Part shown: positions 60,331-64,000 of the stretch, in pieces
Layout of the letters: each line of letters begins with the position of its first letter
Position numbering within the stretch: the stretch's first letter is position 1
DNA from: Labedella phragmitis
Lineage (GTDB): Bacteria; Actinomycetota; Actinomycetes; Actinomycetales; Microbacteriaceae
DNA length: 64,000 nucleotides
Reading direction: 5' to 3'
Assembly (NCBI RefSeq): GCF_004078635.1
Contig: NZ_RZNB01000002.1
Coordinates: 1 to 64,000, forward strand
Program-made: the position numbers and the translations under genes
The notes under the pieces: generated by a model
Databases searched by the model: none
What the model was told of the DNA's origin: nothing
Seen by the model: only the letters and a program-made list of their open reading frames with translations

Positions 60331-61814
60331 CCGCCACCCCCTCGATCCTGCTGCGCGATGCGCGGCTGCTCGGGGTCGACGAACCCCGCGACGTGCTCGT
60401 CGTCGACGGACGGATCGCCCGGATCGGCGCCCGCCGCATGCTCGTCGTGCCCGGCGTGCCGGAGCTCGCCCTCGACGGGCGCACCCTCGCGCCCGGGCTC
60501 TGGGACGGTCATGTGCACTTCACGCAGTGGGTCGTCAAGCGGGAGCGCGTCGACCTCGCCCCCGCGGACAGCGCCGCGGCGGCCGTCGCCATCATGCGGG
60601 CCGCACTGCCCGGCTCCGACGCCCGGATCCTCGTCGGCTACGGCTTCCGCGATGCCCTCTGGCCGGACGCACCGACCCTCGCCGCGCTCGACGAGATCGC
60701 CCCCGATCGGCCCCTCATGCTCATCAGCGGCGATCTGCACTGCGGATGGCTCAACTCCGCCGCCGGTCGGTTGTACGGGCTCACGCTGCCGGAGGACGGC
60801 GTGCTGCGCGAGACCGAGTGGATCGGCGCGCTCGGTGTGCACGACCGCGGTGCACAGCCGGGGCTCGCGTCCTACCGGGCGGCGGCAGCGGATGCCGCCA
60901 GCCGCGGCGTCGTCGGCATCGTCGAGTTCGAGAACCAGGACAACGCCACCATCTGGCCGGACCGCGTCGCCGCGGGCGTCGACTCCCTCCGTGTGGAGGG
61001 ATCGGTGTGGCCGGAGCGGCTCGAGGAGGCGATCGAGCGGGGACTCCGCACGGGCGATCCCCTCGACGACGCCGGGCTCGTCTCCTTCGGACGCTTGAAG
61101 ATCGTCGTCGACGGCTCCCTCAACACGCGGACGGCGTTCTGCTGGGCGCCGTATCCGGGTCTCGACCCGGCCGACCCGCACTCCTACGGGGTGCAGGCGG
61201 TGAGCCCTGAGCAACTCGTCGGGCTGCTCCGCCGTGCGCACGAGAACGGCATCGCCCCCGCGGTGCACGCGATCGGCGACCAGGCCAACGCCGAGGTCAT
61301 CGACGCGTTCGAGAGTCTCGGGATCGCGGGGATCGTCGAGCACGCTCAGCTCGTCGCGGCTGAGGACTTCGAGCGCTTCGGACGACTCGGTCTCGTGGCG
61401 AGCGTGCAGCCGGAGCACGCGATGGACGACCGCGACGTCGCCGACCGGCACTGGCACGGTCGCACCGATCGGGCATTCGCGTTCCGCTCCCTCCACGAGG
61501 CCGGTGCGACCGTGCACCTCGGTTCCGACGCGCCCGTGGCGCCGCTCGACCCGTGGCTCGCGATCTCCGCGGCCGTCTCACGATCGCGTGACGGCCGCGA
61601 CCCGTGGCACCCCGAGCAGACGCTGCCCGTCGACCTGGCCGTCTCCGCGAGCACGCGCGGCCGCTACACGATCGCGGAGGGGGAGGTCGCGGACCTCGTC
61701 GTCCTCGACGCCGACCCGCTGACGGCCCCGGCGACGGAACTCCGCGAGATGCCCGTCGCGGCGACCATGCTCGGCGGGCGATGGACGTGGAACGACCTCG
61801 AGGGCGGCCTCTGA
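60327..61814 (+). CDS. Amidohydrolase of the YtcJ type (Amidohydro_3)
   Basis: A 495-residue metal-dependent hydrolase with the metal motif GHVHF at 61-65, 'VHAIGDQANAEVID', 'IVEHAQLV' and 'LGSDAPVAPLDPWLAI', in order as in YtcJ-like enzymes. The C-terminus returns to the beta-sandwich (ADLVVLDADPL). It hydrolyses C-N bonds in unknown substrates. Its place after the importer suggests it acts on the imported compound. Confidence 0.9.
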   Translation: MTATPSILLRDARLLGVDEPRDVLVVDGRIARIGARRMLVVPGVPELALDGRTLAPGLWDGHVHFTQWVVKRERVDLAPADSAAAAVAIMRAALPGSDARILVGYGFRDALWPDAPTLAALDEIAPDRPLMLISGDLHCGWLNSAAGRLYGLTLPEDGVLRETEWIGALGVHDRGAQPGLASYRAAAADAASRGVVGIVEFENQDNATIWPDRVAAGVDSLRVEGSVWPERLEEAIERGLRTGDPLDDAGLVSFGRLKIVVDGSLNTRTAFCWAPYPGLDPADPHSYGVQAVSPEQLVGLLRRAHENGIAPAVHAIGDQANAEVIDAFESLGIAGIVEHAQLVAAEDFERFGRLGLVASVQPEHAMDDRDVADRHWHGRTDRAFAFRSLHEAGATVHLGSDAPVAPLDPWLAISAAVSRSRDGRDPWHPEQTLPVDLAVSASTRGRYTIAEGEVADLVVLDADPLTAPATELREMPVAATMLGGRWTWNDLEGGL

Positions 61815-62677
61815 TGCCCGTCACGATGGTCGACGACGTCCGCATCCACTTCGAGGTGGCCGGCGACGAGCGCGGCGAACCCCTCGTGCTCATCGGCGGG
61901 GGTGCGACGCAACTCATCGACTGGCGCGACGAGTTCGTGGACCTCCTCGTCGCCGAGGGCTTCCGGGTGATCCGCTTCGACCACCGCGACACCGGCCTCT
62001 CGCAGCGCTTCGGAGGGGTCGGCGACGTCGACGGCGGCTACTCGGTCGCGGAGGCGGCCGAGGACGTCCTGCGCATCCTCGACACGATCGGGCTGCCCTC
62101 CGCGCACCTCGCGGGGCACTCGATGGGCGCGATCATGGCGCAGTACCTCGCGCTCGATCACGCCCACCGCGTGCGGAGCATCGTGCTGCTGTCCTCGATC
62201 CCGGGACTCGATCCCGTCTACCTCTCGGCGGCGGAGGCCGCGACGGCCGAGAGCACGCCGGTGCCCGCCGTGGCGCTCGCGCGCGAGGACGCGATCGAGC
62301 AGTTCGTCGGCTACCAGCGCTCGATGCACGCTCCGGCGTTCGAATTCGACGAGGAGGACGAGCGACGCCACGCCGCCCGCCAGATCGATCGCGGTTACGA
62401 GCCGAACGGGTTCCTGCGTCACGGCGCCGCCCTGGTCCGCGCGACGGATCGCCTCGAGCGGCTCCGCTCCCTGTCCATCCCTGTGGCCGTGGTCCACGGC
62501 AGTGAGGACACACTCCTGCTGCCGCTCGCCGCCGAGCTCACGGCCGAGGCCGTCCCCGGCGCCGAGCTCCGGATCTTCGAGGGCATGGGACATCGACTCG
62601 AACGGGCGCTCTGGCCCGAGTACGTCGACATCATCGTGCGCACAGCGCGCCGAGCGACGGGAGGAACCGATGCGTGA
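61814..62677 (+). CDS. Alpha/beta-hydrolase
   Basis: A 287-residue hydrolase with the nucleophile elbow GHSMG (Ser103), the oxyanion region 'LVLIGGGATQLIDW', Asp in 'VVHGSEDTLLP' and the catalytic His in 'GMGHRLER'. The start shares one base with the previous stop (TGATG). Esterase or amidase of unknown substrate. Confidence 0.9.
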   Translation: MPVTMVDDVRIHFEVAGDERGEPLVLIGGGATQLIDWRDEFVDLLVAEGFRVIRFDHRDTGLSQRFGGVGDVDGGYSVAEAAEDVLRILDTIGLPSAHLAGHSMGAIMAQYLALDHAHRVRSIVLLSSIPGLDPVYLSAAEAATAESTPVPAVALAREDAIEQFVGYQRSMHAPAFEFDEEDERRHAARQIDRGYEPNGFLRHGAALVRATDRLERLRSLSIPVAVVHGSEDTLLLPLAAELTAEAVPGAELRIFEGMGHRLERALWPEYVDIIVRTARRATGGTDA

Positions 62678-63311
62678 GAACGCCGACTACGCGATGACCG
62701 ATCCCGACGAGGTGCGGGCGCTCATCCGCTCCGCGCCGTGGGCGACGATGGTGAGCGCCACGGCGGACGGGCTCGTCGCCTCGCACTACCCGTTCCTCCT
62801 CGAGGAGGGGGACGACAGCGACGACATCACGGTCGTCTCGCACGTCGGACGCCCCGACGAGCGGCTCCACGAACTCGGCTCGCACGAGCTCCTCGTGATC
62901 TTCTACGGCCCCTCCGGCTACGTCTCGCCGGGGTGGTACGACGTGCCGGCGGCCGTTCCGACGTGGAACTTCGCGACGGTGCACGCGTACGGCACACCCG
63001 AGATCCTGAGCGACGAGGAGAATCTCGCGGTGCTCGAGCGCCTCGTCGACCACTTCGAGAATCCTCTGCCGAATCCGTTCCGGATGCGACGCACGCTCGA
63101 GAACACCGCGTACGCGGAACGCATCGTGCACGGGACCGTCGGGTTCCGGATGCGCGTCTCGCGCGTCGTGGCGAAGGAGAAGATGAGTCAGGACAAGCCC
63201 GCCGAGGTCGTCGAGCGCGTCGTGACGGCGCTCGAGGCCCCCGGTCCCTACCGGAACGAAGCGCTCGCGGAGCGTATGCGGCACGTGCTCCTGACGGACC
63301 GATCCTCGTGA
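62670..63311 (+). CDS. FMN-binding split-barrel protein (PaiB-like)
   Basis: A 213-residue flavin-fold protein with 'SHYPFLLEEG', 'VSHVGRPDERLHELGSHELL' and 'YGPSGYVSPGWY...VPTWNFATVHAYG', the pattern of PaiB/FMN-binding negative regulators. Either a small oxidoreductase or a regulator. GGGAGGAA stands before ATG 62670, which overlaps the preceding gene by eight bases. Confidence 0.88.
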   Translation: MRENADYAMTDPDEVRALIRSAPWATMVSATADGLVASHYPFLLEEGDDSDDITVVSHVGRPDERLHELGSHELLVIFYGPSGYVSPGWYDVPAAVPTWNFATVHAYGTPEILSDEENLAVLERLVDHFENPLPNPFRMRRTLENTAYAERIVHGTVGFRMRVSRVVAKEKMSQDKPAEVVERVVTALEAPGPYRNEALAERMRHVLLTDRSS

Positions 63312-64000
63312 GTGCGCGGCTCGACGCGTCGCCGCTCCTCGACGACCTCGTGGCGGTCCGGCGCCGACTGCACGCTCGAGCCGAAGTGGGACTCGATCTC
63401 CCGATGACGCAGGCTCTCCTGCTCGAGGAGCTCTCGGGCCTCGATCTCGAGATCACCCTCGGTCGCGAGCTGTCGTCGGTGACGGCGGTCCTGCGCGGCG
63501 ATCGGCCGGGCCCGGTCGTGCTGCTTCGAGCCGACATGGACGCGCTCCCGATCGTCGAGGCCACGGGGCTCCCGTTCGCCTCGACGACGGGGGCGATGCA
63601 CGCGTGCGGACACGACCTGCACATGGCGGGGCTGCTCGGCGCCGTCCGCCTGCTGCACGAGCGCCGACCCGACCTGCCGGGCACCGTCGTGGCGATGTTC
63701 CAGCCCGGCGAGGAGGGCTTCGCCGGCGGTCGGATCATGATCGAGGAGGGTGTGCTCGACGCCGCGGGGACGCGTCCCGTGGCCGCGTACGCCGTGCACG
63801 TGGATTGCGTGACCGATCGAGGAGACGTCGTGACGCGATCGGGCCCCATCATGGCGAGCGCGAGCGGGATGCGGATCCGTGTCGGCGGCACCGGCGGTCA
63901 CGCGGCGTTCCCCGAGCAGGCGATCGATCCGGTCCCCGTCGCGGCGGAGATCGTGCTCGCGCTGCAGAGCTTCGTCGCGCGTCGTGTGCCCGCAACGGAT
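63308..64000 (+). CDS. M20 family amidohydrolase (M20D type), 3' end cut by the window
   Basis: GTG 63308 overlaps the previous stop (GTGA). The 231 visible residues start VRRRLHARAEVGLDLP and hold 'VVLLRADMDALPI', the metal motif ACGHDLHMAGLLG, the catalytic 'MFQPGEEGFAGGRIM' and the start of the dimerisation lid (GGTGGHAAFPEQAIDPV). M20D members hydrolyse N-acyl or amino-acid conjugates. The rest lies beyond the window. Confidence 0.93.
   Translation, partial: MSARLDASPLLDDLVAVRRRLHARAEVGLDLPMTQALLLEELSGLDLEITLGRELSSVTAVLRGDRPGPVVLLRADMDALPIVEATGLPFASTTGAMHACGHDLHMAGLLGAVRLLHERRPDLPGTVVAMFQPGEEGFAGGRIMIEEGVLDAAGTRPVAAYAVHVDCVTDRGDVVTRSGPIMASASGMRIRVGGTGGHAAFPEQAIDPVPVAAEIVLALQSFVARRVPATD

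Noticed and set aside
1-64000. tRNA, rRNA, CRISPR arrays, insertion sequences, prophage or integrated-element ends
   Set aside because: No cloverleaf-like block with conserved TTCGA arm, no spacer-repeat periodicity, no transposase, integrase or att-like duplication was seen on either strand.

Overview
The window is high-GC DNA in which almost every base is coding. It has short intergenic gaps, frequent ATGA/GTGA start-stop overlaps, GTG starts, and many promoters whose -10 box sits only 5-7 nt before the start codon (leaderless mRNAs). Gene families such as DUF3090, SCO1664-like and MSMEG_4193-like proteins, DUF3140, and the NhaA-thioredoxin fusion point to an actinobacterium. The sugar-ABC-rich layout fits the family Microbacteriaceae; this placement is inference. 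No rRNA, tRNA, CRISPR array, transposase, prophage or replication origin was seen.

Layout. 1-4121: the end of a duplicated beta-propeller protein, a DUF445 membrane protein and a lactonase-fold protein, with a degraded lactonase-like fragment between the first two. 4210-7529: a compact locus with a small membrane protein, a secreted protein with a Cys-rich hydrophobic C-terminus, a NarL-type response regulator and, divergently, a 36-residue peptide gene overlapping a histidine kinase. This is the best candidate for an undescribed system (peptide-sensing and/or bacteriocin-like). 7610-9282: an atypical zinc-ribbon SDR and a stand-alone SH3-like protein. 9463-16426: ROK regulator, sugar ABC importer, GH4 glycosidase and a BadF-type kinase. 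16550-20817: APC permease, two divergent SDRs, LacI regulator. 21067-31309: plant-polysaccharide utilisation, with a secreted GH54 arabinofuranosidase carrying three ricin-type modules, a GH2 glycosidase, a LacI regulator with three operators, a second sugar ABC importer and a GH1-like glycosidase.

31376-50769 is mainly conserved chromosomal or housekeeping material: DUF1232, NhaA-thioredoxin, ABC-F with a terminator-like leader, phosphoribosyltransferase, DUF3140, a MoxR-like ATPase with a VWA partner, the SCO1664/DUF3090/phosphomutase cluster, APC permease plus UspA, acyltransferase, a second two-component system, a 5'-3' exonuclease, a siderophore-interacting protein and a methyltransferase. 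50837-64000 is a catabolic operon divergent from a PucR-type regulator: DUF917, hydantoinase/oxoprolinase, a peptide-type ABC importer (with a permease-ATPase fusion), a YtcJ-like amidohydrolase, an alpha/beta hydrolase, a PaiB-like flavin protein and an M20 amidohydrolase cut by the window end. I infer uptake and hydrolysis of a cyclic amide, (thio)hydantoin or similar ureide.

How the parts work together: the two sugar modules look like complete import-and-cleave units, each with a local repressor (ROK with a TTTGTAAACAAA palindrome; LacI with GTTCAACGTT-type sites). The organism appears to be a plant- or soil-associated degrader. A small family of imperfect palindromic repeats with a GCGGATCTG core recurs at four intergenic sites.
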